Positions 1-5,837 are shown, counted from the first letter of the stretch. The stretch: DNA of 9,063 bases from an uncultured Lachnospiraceae bacterium (GCA_947177925.1 CAMWWJ010000128.1:1-9063), one strand, 5' to 3'. Numbers and translations: made by a program. The notes: a model not told the origin generated them from the letters alone.

Positions 1-178
1 TTTAGAGTATCTCATAAACAGGCTAACTATCCAAGGCGTCGGATTTGACGCTTACCATCTTCAGGTACTCATTCATGCTCCTTCCCACCGGGAAAAACAT
101 AGAGGTAGACCATTTTTGTATCCTATTACGTCGAAACAAAATAATTAAATAAACAATTATACGAATCTCAAAGCATAC
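1..178. other. Non-coding stretch with a possible insertion-sequence end
   Basis: No convincing gene is seen here. On the minus strand a 17-codon frame reads MNEYLKMVSVKSDALDS, but it has no visible ribosome site and matches nothing I recognise. Positions 49-58 (CGCTTACCAT) recur exactly at 3007-3016, beside the inverted repeat that cuts off another toxin gene. Read on the minus strand, both start GGTAAGCG, which resembles the GTAAGCG-type tips of IS66-family elements. A small imperfect hairpin (GGCGTC with GACGC) lies at about 35-51. This could be the tip of an element continuing left of the window. Confidence 0.3.
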
Positions 179-344
179 TTAAAAATACTCTTTAAAATAT
201 GCACTCTTTGAAATCACATGTTCAAATCTAGGATTATTAATTTGAATAACCTCATCTACAAAATCCAGCACAGTTTTCTCACGAGATATTGGCAAGATAA
301 TAATCAAACCTTCTCTTTTAAATTTCCTAAAAAACTACTTGCAT
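179..344 (-). pseudogene. Small gene broken by one extra T, function unknown
   Basis: An ATG at 344 begins MQVVF and hits a TAG within six codons. Removing one base from the six-T run (A-run 329-334 on the plus strand) would join it to a long open frame ending at 179. The joined product would be about 55 residues, containing KREGLIIILPISREKTV and ending SKSAYFKEYF. It lies 4 nt downstream of the immunity gene of unit I. It could be a second immunity gene or the displaced C-terminus of that protein. No family is recognised and no clear Shine-Dalgarno sequence precedes the ATG. The frameshift reading is an inference from coding texture. Confidence 0.45.
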
Positions 345-348
345 ATTT

Positions 349-741
349 TTATATAATCGCTTTAAATGGCGGATGCCCTGTTTCCTGATTTCTCAACATA
401 GATGGTTTTCTAATCCTTAAACTACATTCTAATCGAAAAATTATTTTCTCATTAAGGGTTTCAATATATTGTATATTTATCCATATAGGAACAAATGGAG
501 TAAAAAAAGCCAATGTAGAAACCACTTCATCCAACGAAAATAATTTACCCTCAATTCTATTTAAATTTAGTACATTCAATCTCATTATTTCATCCTTTGC
601 TAACAATGGTTTCCCTTTCTCTCTAATAGGAAACATTCTGAAATAATACTCGTTTTGCTCCAATCCTTTATACTGTTTAATCTCATCAATTGTTTTTTTT
701 AAATTATTAGCAAATATCTCTTTATTCATTTCTGTTACCAT
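349..741 (-). CDS. Probable immunity protein of unit I
   Basis: A 130-residue soluble protein with no signal peptide or membrane segment. It has a charged N-terminal helix region (NKEIFANNLKKTIDEIKQY), a middle beta-rich part with an aromatic/proline patch (FFTPFVPIWINIQYIE), and a distinctive C-terminus, KPSMLRNQETGHPPFKAII. I do not know a named family for it. The call rests on position: it begins 19 nt after the stop of an Rhs toxin tail, the usual place for the cognate immunity gene. Two starts are possible, ATG 741 or ATG 729 (MNKEIF). Neither has a strong Shine-Dalgarno sequence, so it may depend on coupling to the toxin frame upstream. The gene is intact although its toxin partner is cut off from its Rhs carrier. 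Confidence 0.65.
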   Translation of the reverse strand: MVTEMNKEIFANNLKKTIDEIKQYKGLEQNEYYFRMFPIREKGKPLLAKDEIMRLNVLNLNRIEGKLFSLDEVVSTLAFFTPFVPIWINIQYIETLNEKIIFRLECSLRIRKPSMLRNQETGHPPFKAII

Positions 742-760
742 AATACATTACTCATTTCAG

Positions 761-1162
761 TCATTCTATAATTGTACTTGTTTTTGTCAAATCGACATAC
801 CCTGATGGTGTAAGGCTATAATCACCTAATTCTAACCATGCATTTTTTGTTCTTATTCCCAAATCATTTAATAAACTAGGAAACATTTTCCCTTGTTCCA
901 CAGTCGGTGTATAATGTCCTGAAGCGTTACTTATAGCCCTAACATAACCTTGACGATTGACCTTTAAAGTTACTGCGGCTCGGCCATCCATGCCATTTGC
1001 CAAAAATGAGTATCCTCGACCTAAATGTAGATTTCCATCCATATCAATTACAAAATCAACATTTTGTATGTCATTTTCTATATGTATCTTCCCATTTTCA
1101 ATTGCATAATTAAAACTTTTACCTGCCTGTGATTCATTAGGATATCTGTTTTTATTATTTAT
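761..1162 (-). pseudogene. Rhs toxin C-terminal domain, frame-disconnected (unit I)
   Basis: The frame is open from just after a TAA at 1163-1165 to the TGA at 761 and gives about 133 residues with no credible start of its own. It begins INNKNRYPNESQAGKSFNYA. It carries GYSFLANGMDGRAAVTLKV and then SGHYTPTVEQGKMFPSLLND, a combination that recurs at the tips of bacterial polymorphic toxins, although I cannot name the Pfam family. It follows the Rhs/pretoxin linker directly, but in another reading frame. The join lies in a TAAATAAATAATAAAAA tract (about 1148-1165), where a small slippage would restore one continuous Rhs-toxin protein. Target and activity are unknown. The next gene downstream is the probable antidote. 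Confidence 0.6.
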
Positions 1163-1761
1163 TTAGTTCCACTACCACTCTTACTCCTCATCCCATTCCA
1201 CATACTCTTGAAATTCTGTATGCTCTTCTTACTGGAATGTATTCCAATCGCCACCGCCAGCACACTCACTCCAAGGTTCACAAGGCTCATGGTGGATACC
1301 CTTCCATTATGGCTTGACTGGTATTCCTCCACCACGGCATTTATGGCTATCCCTAGGTTAATGGCGGCAAGCCCTGTCTGCGCTATGGCGCCTACCATCC
1401 GGAAGGTGGTGCTCACTGCCTTCGCTGTCTTGAGCGCCTTCCCGCCCTTGCCTAAAACCTTAATTCCAAGCCCGATCATGTCCCCGGCTCCCGGTATTAC
1501 CGCTATGAAGCAGGCCGCTGCCATCAGGCCCTGTTTCTCCTTTGCGTACCATATGCAGTTTGCTAGGTCGAATGCGAAGCCTATGATTGGCACGAAGCCC
1601 AGGATGTCCAGCACTGTGTGCCCTAAGAGGTTCTTGACGTTTTCCGTCCCTCCCCCTTCCGGACACAGGCCGAAGGGGTCTACCAGGCTTACCGGGTTGC
1701 CCTGTACATAGCTGTACTGGTTCAGGCTCTGGCTGTTCTCTATGCTTCCGCTTAAGATGTC
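1159..1761 (-). pseudogene. Rhs core C-terminus plus hydrophobic pretoxin linker (best-preserved copy)
   Basis: This frame gives about 200 residues starting DILSGSIENSQSLNQYSYVQ and continuing GNPVSLVDPFGLCPEGG, the hallmark end of the Rhs/YD-repeat shell before the variable toxin. After it come hydrophobic stretches: a VLDILGFVPIIGFAFDLA segment, GLMAAACFIAVIPGAGDMIG, TGLAAINLGIAINAVV and SLVNLGVSVLAVAIGI. These are typical of the pretoxin region thought to help toxin release or translocation. The frame ends SGSGTK then TAA at 1159, just before the toxin frame. TAA and TGA stops lie immediately upstream of DILSGS, so the rest of the Rhs protein is absent. The stretch is visibly GC-rich against its AT-rich neighbours. 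It is the reference copy for the shorter fragments elsewhere in the window. Confidence 0.85.
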
Positions 1762-1789
1762 GCAGATTCATTACAAAATCTCTACAAAA

Positions 1790-2335
1790 CTATTGCATTT
1801 CTTTGATGTATCTGCTAGGTACTATATCTGCCAACCAAACCTTTTCATTACCTATATAAAATTTTATTCCTTCGTTCCATGCTCTTTTAGCATCAATAAT
1901 TAGTATACATGGCTTATCATCATGTCGCCTTCCTACATTTTTAGCAGTTTCAATATCCTGTGATAAATGAACATATTGCCTGCTTTGAGGTAATAAATTG
2001 TTTTCCATAATTGATTGAATAAATCTCCTTGCCGTGCCATGGTACAAAATGTTTGGCGGCATTTTCTCTTCTTTTAATATTTTCATTGTTATAGAATGCC
2101 CATAAAATGCCCTTATTTTTCCATCCTTTAATTCATAGCGCTTCTTCTCAGATTTCTCAATCATTTTGTTCAAATCCGATTCATAGATATCATTCCATTT
2201 CTCTGCCCTATGCAATGCACCTAAAAGCTGCTCAATTGGAACCCATCCTTTTTCATCCATTTCTAATTCATATTCCCATGGAGCATGGCGCAATGCATAA
2301 GAAATTTCTTTACTCAATTCGTCTAACTTATTCAT
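1790..2335 (-). CDS. kptA: RNA 2'-phosphotransferase (Tpt1/KptA family)
   Basis: A 181-residue protein of normal family length. Tpt1/KptA enzymes use NAD+ to remove an internal RNA 2'-phosphate, releasing ADP-ribose 1''-2'' cyclic phosphate. All landmarks are visible: LSKEISYALRHAPWEYELE with the catalytic Arg16-His17 pair, a winged-helix-like N-terminal half (GWVPIEQLL), IRAFYGHS with Arg75, LYHGTARRFIQSI with His99 of the ADP-ribosyltransferase-like half, and RQYVHLSQDIETAKNVGRRH with Arg119. Its ATG overlaps the end of the preceding immunity-like gene by 8 bp, with GAGGT just upstream, so it is probably translated from the same message. Bacteria lack the usual tRNA-splicing substrate. Its place within toxin-immunity units suggests repair of RNA damage or counteraction of a toxin, but that role is inferred. 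Confidence 0.93.
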   Translation of the reverse strand: MNKLDELSKEISYALRHAPWEYELEMDEKGWVPIEQLLGALHRAEKWNDIYESDLNKMIEKSEKKRYELKDGKIRAFYGHSITMKILKEEKMPPNILYHGTARRFIQSIMENNLLPQSRQYVHLSQDIETAKNVGRRHDDKPCILIIDAKRAWNEGIKFYIGNEKVWLADIVPSRYIKEMQ

Positions 2336-2702
2336 ATTCTATTACCTCATACCCTTGAGCTATAAATTGAAACATACCAACCCCATCTAAATATATAACA
2401 TAATGTTTAAGTTTCCAATAATGGAAATACTCTTCATTTATACTTTTTAATTCTTCTAACCATTCAGAATCCACTAATTCAACTATCCTATCATATGAAT
2501 TATATAATTTAGGAGTAAATCTTACTGATGTATGTTTATTACACAACACTGCATTAAAACAAATCACTATTTCTCTTAACCTATTCCTTTCATCTGCTCC
2601 TATTATCCTTATTTTTATATTCATATCCTCAAATTCAATAACCGGATCCTTTTCTAAATTTGATGAAAAAATAGGTAACTCATATTTTATTTCGTTTTTC
2701 AT
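2328..2702 (-). CDS. Probable immunity protein of unit H
   Basis: A 124-residue soluble protein of a family I cannot name. It is rich in beta-type alternation (NIKIRIIGADE, EIVICFNAVLC) with a C-terminal WKLKHYVIYLDGVGMFQFIAQGYEVIEYE. Its ATG overlaps the TAA of the toxin tail upstream by one base (TAATG), and its own end overlaps the kptA start by 8 bp. The three frames therefore form a tightly coupled toxin tail, immunity, kptA block. Position immediately after a toxin C-terminus is the main evidence for an immunity role. There is no signal peptide, consistent with neutralising a toxin in the cytoplasm. Confidence 0.65.
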   Translation of the reverse strand: MKNEIKYELPIFSSNLEKDPVIEFEDMNIKIRIIGADERNRLREIVICFNAVLCNKHTSVRFTPKLYNSYDRIVELVDSEWLEELKSINEEYFHYWKLKHYVIYLDGVGMFQFIAQGYEVIEYE

Positions 2703-2980
2703 TAATGTCCTCCACTAAGTCCCACAGTTGATATTCCTTCCGAAGTTAGCTTATTTCTAGTTAGCTGTCCTGTAAGCAATTCCTCAAACAAAGCATCTCC
2801 TGTCCTATTGACAGCATTCCATTGACTTCTAGGTATTCCTGCCCGTGTTAAAGCTTGTGATGTTCTAGTATTTAAAATCAATGTGTTACCATCTCTCATA
2901 ATATATTCTATAGGCAAATCGGCTACATTAACCTTTCCACTATTAATGGCATTAGCTAAATCATCAATTGTATTAATGTA
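2702..2980 (-). pseudogene. Toxin C-terminal fragment, cut off at its 5' side (unit H)
   Basis: The open frame reads YINTIDDLANAINSGKVNV, then LPIEYIMRDGNTLILNTRTS, QALTRAGIPRSQWNAVNRTG and ends LTSEGISTVGLSGGH. The pattern of a short helix followed by IEYxxRDGNTLILNTRT...AGIPRSQW is typical of the end of secreted polymorphic toxins, but I do not recall a validated activity. A TTG at 2917 is the only internal start candidate and has no ribosome site. The coding texture stops at about 2980, exactly where a GTAAGCGC inverted repeat begins, so an insertion or deletion event probably removed the carrier. The stop overlaps the start of the next gene, which keeps translational coupling possible if the frame is ever translated. 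Confidence 0.6.
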
Positions 2981-3013
2981 AGCGCAAAGTATACCCTGTT
3001 ATTTAGCGCTTAC
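2978..3013. repeat. Inverted repeat resembling paired IS66-type tips
   Basis: GTAAGCGC at 2978-2985 and GCGCTTAC at 3006-3013 form a perfect 8-bp inverted repeat around 20 bases. Ends beginning GTAAGCG are characteristic of IS66-family elements, so this may be a remnant of two tips after loss of the body. It sits exactly at the 5' break of toxin H. No transposase is left between the tips and no target duplication is evident. Confidence 0.45.
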
Positions 3014-3014
3014 C

Positions 3015-3084
3015 ATGCAAAAACACTCCTTTGTTCGGTTGTTTGTGGTAATTCAATAATAACAAAGATTCAGTGTTTTTGCAT
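3015..3084. repeat. Hairpin-forming 13-bp inverted repeat
   Basis: ATGCAAAAACACT at 3015-3027 is matched perfectly by AGTGTTTTTGCAT at 3072-3084. A second pairing, CTTTGTT at 3029-3035 with AACAAAG at 3061-3067, extends the stem past a small internal loop. It abuts the IS66-like inverted repeat on one side and the plus-strand methyltransferase fragment on the other. It could be a mobile-element end, a small non-autonomous element or a transcription-stopping hairpin; the T-run within the arm allows the last. Confidence 0.5.
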
Positions 3085-3091
3085 TTTTGTT

Positions 3092-3412
3092 TACGCAGAA
3101 AAATGGGGAAACTCAAAAAAAATACAGAATGCTATTATTACACAAGAAGATTGTCTTTCATTCTTAAAGAATGATGATGATAACAAATCAGTTCTGCTTG
3201 ATGTTCCTTACATTGGTTCTGAATACACTTGTGCAATCAAAGGATATAATTACAAGCCTTTCCTCGAAAAAGTGGCTGAATATTTTATGAATAAGGGCTA
3301 CTACTTTCAGAAAGTGCACCTTGATAAAGATACCGAATTACTGATAAGCAATCATCCGTATGACTCTGAAACACAGTTCTTGTGGACGGATATGTCAATT
3401 AATATTACATAA
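3092..3412 (+). pseudogene. D12-type adenine DNA methyltransferase fragment
   Basis: An open plus-strand frame without an ATG reads YAEKWGNSKKIQNAIITQED, then CLSFLKNDDDNKSVLLDVPY and IGSEYTCAIKGYNYKPFLEK, ending LLISNHPYDSETQFLWTDMS before INIT and a TAA at 3410. The order 'small acidic helix, hydrophobic strand, D-x-P-Y, I/G-S-E' resembles motif IV (DPPY) of D12-class N6-adenine methyltransferases, with Val in place of the first Pro. The N-terminal SAM-binding part is absent, and the tail after the DVPY region is shorter than in an intact enzyme, so an internal loss is also likely. It is on the opposite strand from every toxin-immunity gene and is flanked by inverted repeats, consistent with mobile-element cargo. 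The family assignment is moderate. Confidence 0.5.
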
Positions 3413-3440
3413 TACCAAGAGCCAGCTGGCTCTTGGTATT
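3411..3440. terminator. Perfect 30-bp palindrome, probable bidirectional terminator
   Basis: The two 15-base arms AATACCAAGAGCCAG and CTGGCTCTTGGTATT are perfect reverse complements with no central spacer. The palindrome overlaps the stop of the plus-strand methyltransferase fragment and lies 47 bp beyond the end of the minus-strand immunity gene, so it sits between two convergent transcripts. There is a modest T-rich stretch after it on the plus strand (TTTTGATTT) but no long uridine tract. Confidence 0.7.
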
Positions 3441-3486
3441 ACTATTCAGTTTTGATTTCGGATATCCAAATGCAGAGAAACCCCGT

Positions 3487-3993
3487 TCAATCTAATATTA
3501 GCTCCTCTACTGTTGCCATTTCCAAACTTCTTTTCTGTTCAATTGCAGCTACAGATAATGGTGTAAAATAATTTGTTATTTTATCAATAAATTTTCTTGA
3601 ACTAATGATATCAGAAGACTTATCCATCATATTAAGTGATTGGTAAAAGAACTCACATCCCATAGAATCTTGTCCCGCATCTGCAACATCTCCCGATTTT
3701 TCTAACAATTCATATAACCCCATTGCATTACTTAGATACTGATGATAATAATATCCCTGAATAATTTCCGTTAACACAAAGTTATTGAAACTTAAATAGT
3801 TCTCACAAAACATTCTTTCAGCAATAGCATCAAATAATTTCTGTTTATTATCTGCAAAAAAAACATCATATACCCATTCTGTATTATCATCATATTCTGC
3901 ATTTAATAACAATTTTTGTGCCCACATTTGCCACTTTTTTTCGTCATATGTATCACTATAAACAAGTGCATACAAATAATTTGCTAATGTCAT
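3487..3993 (-). CDS. Probable immunity protein of unit G
   Basis: A 168-residue, acidic, largely helical soluble protein (MTLANYLYALVYSDTYDEKK at the start). It has no membrane segment and no recognised family. A longer frame back to 4047 is possible, but the start at 3993 is chosen because AGGAGA lies about 7 nt upstream and the earlier codons overlap the toxin tail. The gene starts 10 nt after the toxin stop at 4004. The toxin frame is broken twice while this gene is fully open, so it is probably still expressed as protection or is a recent survivor. The perfect palindrome at 3411-3440 is a plausible end for its transcript. Confidence 0.65.
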   Translation of the reverse strand: MTLANYLYALVYSDTYDEKKWQMWAQKLLLNAEYDDNTEWVYDVFFADNKQKLFDAIAERMFCENYLSFNNFVLTEIIQGYYYHQYLSNAMGLYELLEKSGDVADAGQDSMGCEFFYQSLNMMDKSSDIISSRKFIDKITNYFTPLSVAAIEQKRSLEMATVEELILD

Positions 3994-4003
3994 ATTTATT
4001 CTC

Positions 4004-4406
4004 CTATTTAGGGGTTTGTGGATGTAATCCAGGTATACCGCTTCCATGTTGACTTGGGTTATTAACGGGGTTAGGATGATAGTGTGGATTAGTATGCGAC
4101 AGTATGTATAGGTTTTCCATGGTCTGTATAATCATTATGCCCAATTTTTCTACCGTACTCATCAAAAATGGTTTCTCTATAATACATTTTGCCATCACTA
4201 CCTAATTTTACATCCATAATGCTTCTGGTTCCAGGATTAGTATACATACGCTGTCTTGTATTAATGTCCTTTCCATCTACAATTATTTTTTCCCACTTAC
4301 CATTAATTTTTACACCTTGATAAAAAAGAATCAGTATCTTGACTCCAATATCTATCGTACCTTGCTGCTTCTTCTGGTGACATTAAATCTCTTAGACTAG
4401 AGTAAT
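4004..4406 (-). pseudogene. Rhs toxin C-terminal domain with two frameshifts (unit G)
   Basis: Three consecutive frames join into one toxin tip. The first, fused to the Rhs linker, reads NYSSLRDLMSPEEAARYDRY and WSQDTDSF, then runs into a stop at 4303. The second continues YQGVKINGKWEKIIVDGKDI, RMYTNPGTRSIMDVKLGSDG and YYRETIFDEYGRKIGHNDYT. The third gives SHTNPHYHPNPVNNPSQHGS and ends GLHPQTPK at 4004. The first shift is at a six-T run near 4320-4326 and the second near 4098-4110. The NDYTDHG...HTNPHYHPNP histidine-rich end recurs at tips of Firmicute Rhs proteins and looks metal-binding or catalytic, but I know of no proven activity. Without both repairs the product would lack the histidine-rich end. 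Confidence 0.65.
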
Positions 4407-4803
4407 TACCACTCTTACTCCTCATCCCATTCCACATACTCTTGAAATTCTGTATGCTCTTCTTACTGGAATGTATCCCAATCGCCACCGCCAGCACACT
4501 CGCTCCAAGGTTCACAAGGCTCATGGTGGATACCCTTCCATTATAGCTTGACTGGTATTCCTCCACCACGGCATTTATGGCTATCCCCAGGTTGATGGTG
4601 GCAAGCTATGTCGAATGCGAAGCCTATGATCGGCACGAAACCCAGGCTATCGAGCACTGTGTGCCCTAAGAGGTTCTGATGTTTTCTGTCCCTCCCCTTC
4701 TGGGCACAGACCGAAGGGGTCTGCCAGGCTCACCGGGTCGATCTGTACATAGCTGTACTGGTTCAGACGCTGGCCGTTTTCTATGCTTCCGCTTAGGATG
4801 TTG
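4407..4803 (-). pseudogene. Rhs core and linker fragment, second large copy, internally deleted
   Basis: This copy begins NILSGSIENGQRLNQYSYVQ, close to the 1159-1761 copy, and shares almost the same left boundary (ACATCYTAAGCGG). It keeps DPFGLCPEG, then loses frame where the G-run has shortened. A deletion of about 200 bp compared with the reference copy joins FAFD directly to LATINLGIAINAVV, and the junction makes a TAG at 4606-4608. From there it is nearly identical to the reference: VVEEYQSSYNGRVSTMSLVN through SMWNGMRSKSG. The 3' part is in frame with the first piece of toxin G. A GTG at 4569 is the first possible start after the TAG, but no ribosome site supports it. Confidence 0.8.
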
Positions 4804-4837
4804 AGTTAGAATTTCTAAAGTATAACCATAATAAATA

Positions 4838-5329
4838 TTACACTACAGGAATCCCGTTTCCATCTTTAAAAAAAATTAGCCACTTCTCGTTATTTTCAAA
4901 AACTATTGAGATTCCTTCATCCATAATAGACCAATCAAATATTGTATTCTTATAATTATTTTCCCATATCCGTTCTCCCTTCAGGCTAAAACATATTAAA
5001 GACATTTCTCCAATGAACACAACGCAAGATTGTATATCAGACTTTACAATTTCAAAAATAACAGATAATGAGTCATTAGATTGATATAGTAAATTCTTTT
5101 CTTTTAAATTCACAATATAATAGCCTTTTCCAAAACTCAAAAACAGTATTGTATCTTGTATTATATAATCAGGAGCAATTCCTATATCATAATACGAAAA
5201 TGCAATATCTCCTATGTTTGTATTTAATATGCAAAAGCGATTATCAAAATCCAAATCTTCACTTAATGTCAATAAAGGATTATACATCTCATAATCCTTT
5301 ATTTTTTCTAAACTAGTAATCTTGTTCAT
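4838..5329 (-). CDS. Probable immunity-type protein of unit F
   Basis: A 163-residue protein made of repeated short beta-strand texture (FCILNTNIGDIAFSYYDIGI, ILFLSFGKGYYIVNLKEKNL, LICFSLKGERIWENNY), reminiscent of a partial beta-propeller or beta-sandwich. I do not recognise a family. It is soluble with no signal peptide. Its ATG overlaps the TGA of the small broken gene upstream (ATGA), so it is probably translated by coupling. It is followed about 35 bp later by the next Rhs fragment, the boundary pattern of a cassette. Role in immunity is inferred from the order Rhs piece, toxin tail, small gene, this gene. Confidence 0.55.
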   Translation of the reverse strand: MNKITSLEKIKDYEMYNPLLTLSEDLDFDNRFCILNTNIGDIAFSYYDIGIAPDYIIQDTILFLSFGKGYYIVNLKEKNLLYQSNDSLSVIFEIVKSDIQSCVVFIGEMSLICFSLKGERIWENNYKNTIFDWSIMDEGISIVFENNEKWLIFFKDGNGIPVV

Positions 5330-5511
5330 CTATACGACCCACTTTTTAATTTAAAAAATCTTGTTTGTTTACCAGAAGCTATTTTGATTGTTAATAATCT
5401 ATTTTCATCCTAATATGTTTCCAGCTCTACTATAACATCGTTATATTCTATAACATTTTTTTCGATTGAGCTATCATGCCATACATCTTTGCTAAAATTA
5501 TCAAATATCAT
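5326..5511 (-). pseudogene. Small immunity-like gene with an in-frame TAG (unit F)
   Basis: ATG 5511 overlaps the TGA of the toxin tail upstream (ATGA). The frame reads MIFDNFSKDVWHDSSIEKNV, then IEYNDVIVELETY, a TAG, DENRLLTIKIASGKQTRFFK and LKSGSYR before a TGA that overlaps the next start. The sense of the frame continues across the TAG, so a CAG-to-TAG change is the simplest explanation. The FDNFSKDVWHD opening looks like a small immunity protein that is normally longer, so the C-terminus is probably also replaced or lost. The double ATGA overlaps imply an original tight three-gene transcript. Confidence 0.6.
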
Positions 5512-5605
5512 TCAAACATCTCCATTATCCAATTTAACGGTGTTGTTGTTTTATTATTCAAACCTTTTCCCCATTGACCTATTGCACCATTTTTTCGGTA
5601 TTCAA
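5508..5605 (-). pseudogene. Toxin C-terminal tail fragment (unit F)
   Basis: About 30 codons remain, reading YRKNGAIGQWGKGLNNKTTT and then PLNWIMEMFE with a TGA overlapping the next ATG. It follows an Rhs YD-repeat scrap ending TYNGQ, but in a different frame. Too little remains to name a toxin family. Another frame ends NNTVKLDNGDV, and I cannot exclude that this was the true ending. Confidence 0.4.
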
Positions 5606-5642
5606 CTGGCCGTTGTAGGTATCCAAGCGGTTGTCTGTGGTA
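5606..5642 (-). pseudogene. Rhs YD-repeat scrap
   Basis: About a dozen codons reading TDNRLDTYNGQ, matching the same stretch in the 8495-8665 fragment (QDNRLDTYNGQ), with a 20-base block (5606-5624) identical or nearly so. It marks where an Rhs gene joined the toxin tail of unit F. Upstream of it the IS110-like remnant begins. Confidence 0.65.
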
Positions 5643-5649
5643 TTTGAGA

Positions 5650-5837
5650 CGCACTACTTTTTCAGCTACCTATACATGCACTATTCATGACAATCCCTTA
5701 AATCCATACTACAAATAAAAACAAAATCAAAACCAGTGCTCTTAACTGCTACCACGGCAGCGGCTCGCAAACTTACAAGTGTGATCTATGCTGTTCTTCG
5801 GGATAATAAGCCATATGAACCTAAAATATTTGCTTGA
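5650..5837 (+). mobile_element. IS110/IS116-like transposase 3' remnant
   Basis: On the plus strand one frame reads IHDNPLNPYYK and then a TAA at 5716. An adjacent frame continues SKPVLLTATTAAARKLTSVI and YAVLRDNKPYEPKIFA to a TGA at 5835. The combination HDNP..xYYxxK followed by A-A-RKL-x-x-VIYAVLRD..PY is the C-terminal signature of IS110/IS116/IS902 transposases. A frameshift lies between the two pieces, at about 5713-5740. No catalytic DEDD or serine region is present, so it cannot move. It inserts opposite strand debris between units E and F and may have removed the main part of an Rhs fragment. Confidence 0.6.

Noticed and set aside
1208..1711. Plus-strand 167-codon open frame
   Set aside because: It lies antisense to the GC-rich Rhs linker, whose minus-strand translation has clear family motifs.
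1460..1771. Minus-strand frame of 103 codons starting MNLRHLKRKH
   Set aside because: It is the out-of-frame reading of the Rhs core (arginine/proline-rich, no domain).
2107..2358. Plus-strand frame opposite kptA
   Set aside because: It is antisense to a well-supported enzyme, with no ribosome site.
3015..3084. Possible riboswitch or small RNA gene
   Set aside because: Only two simple stems are visible, with no conserved aptamer features and no downstream gene start it could control.
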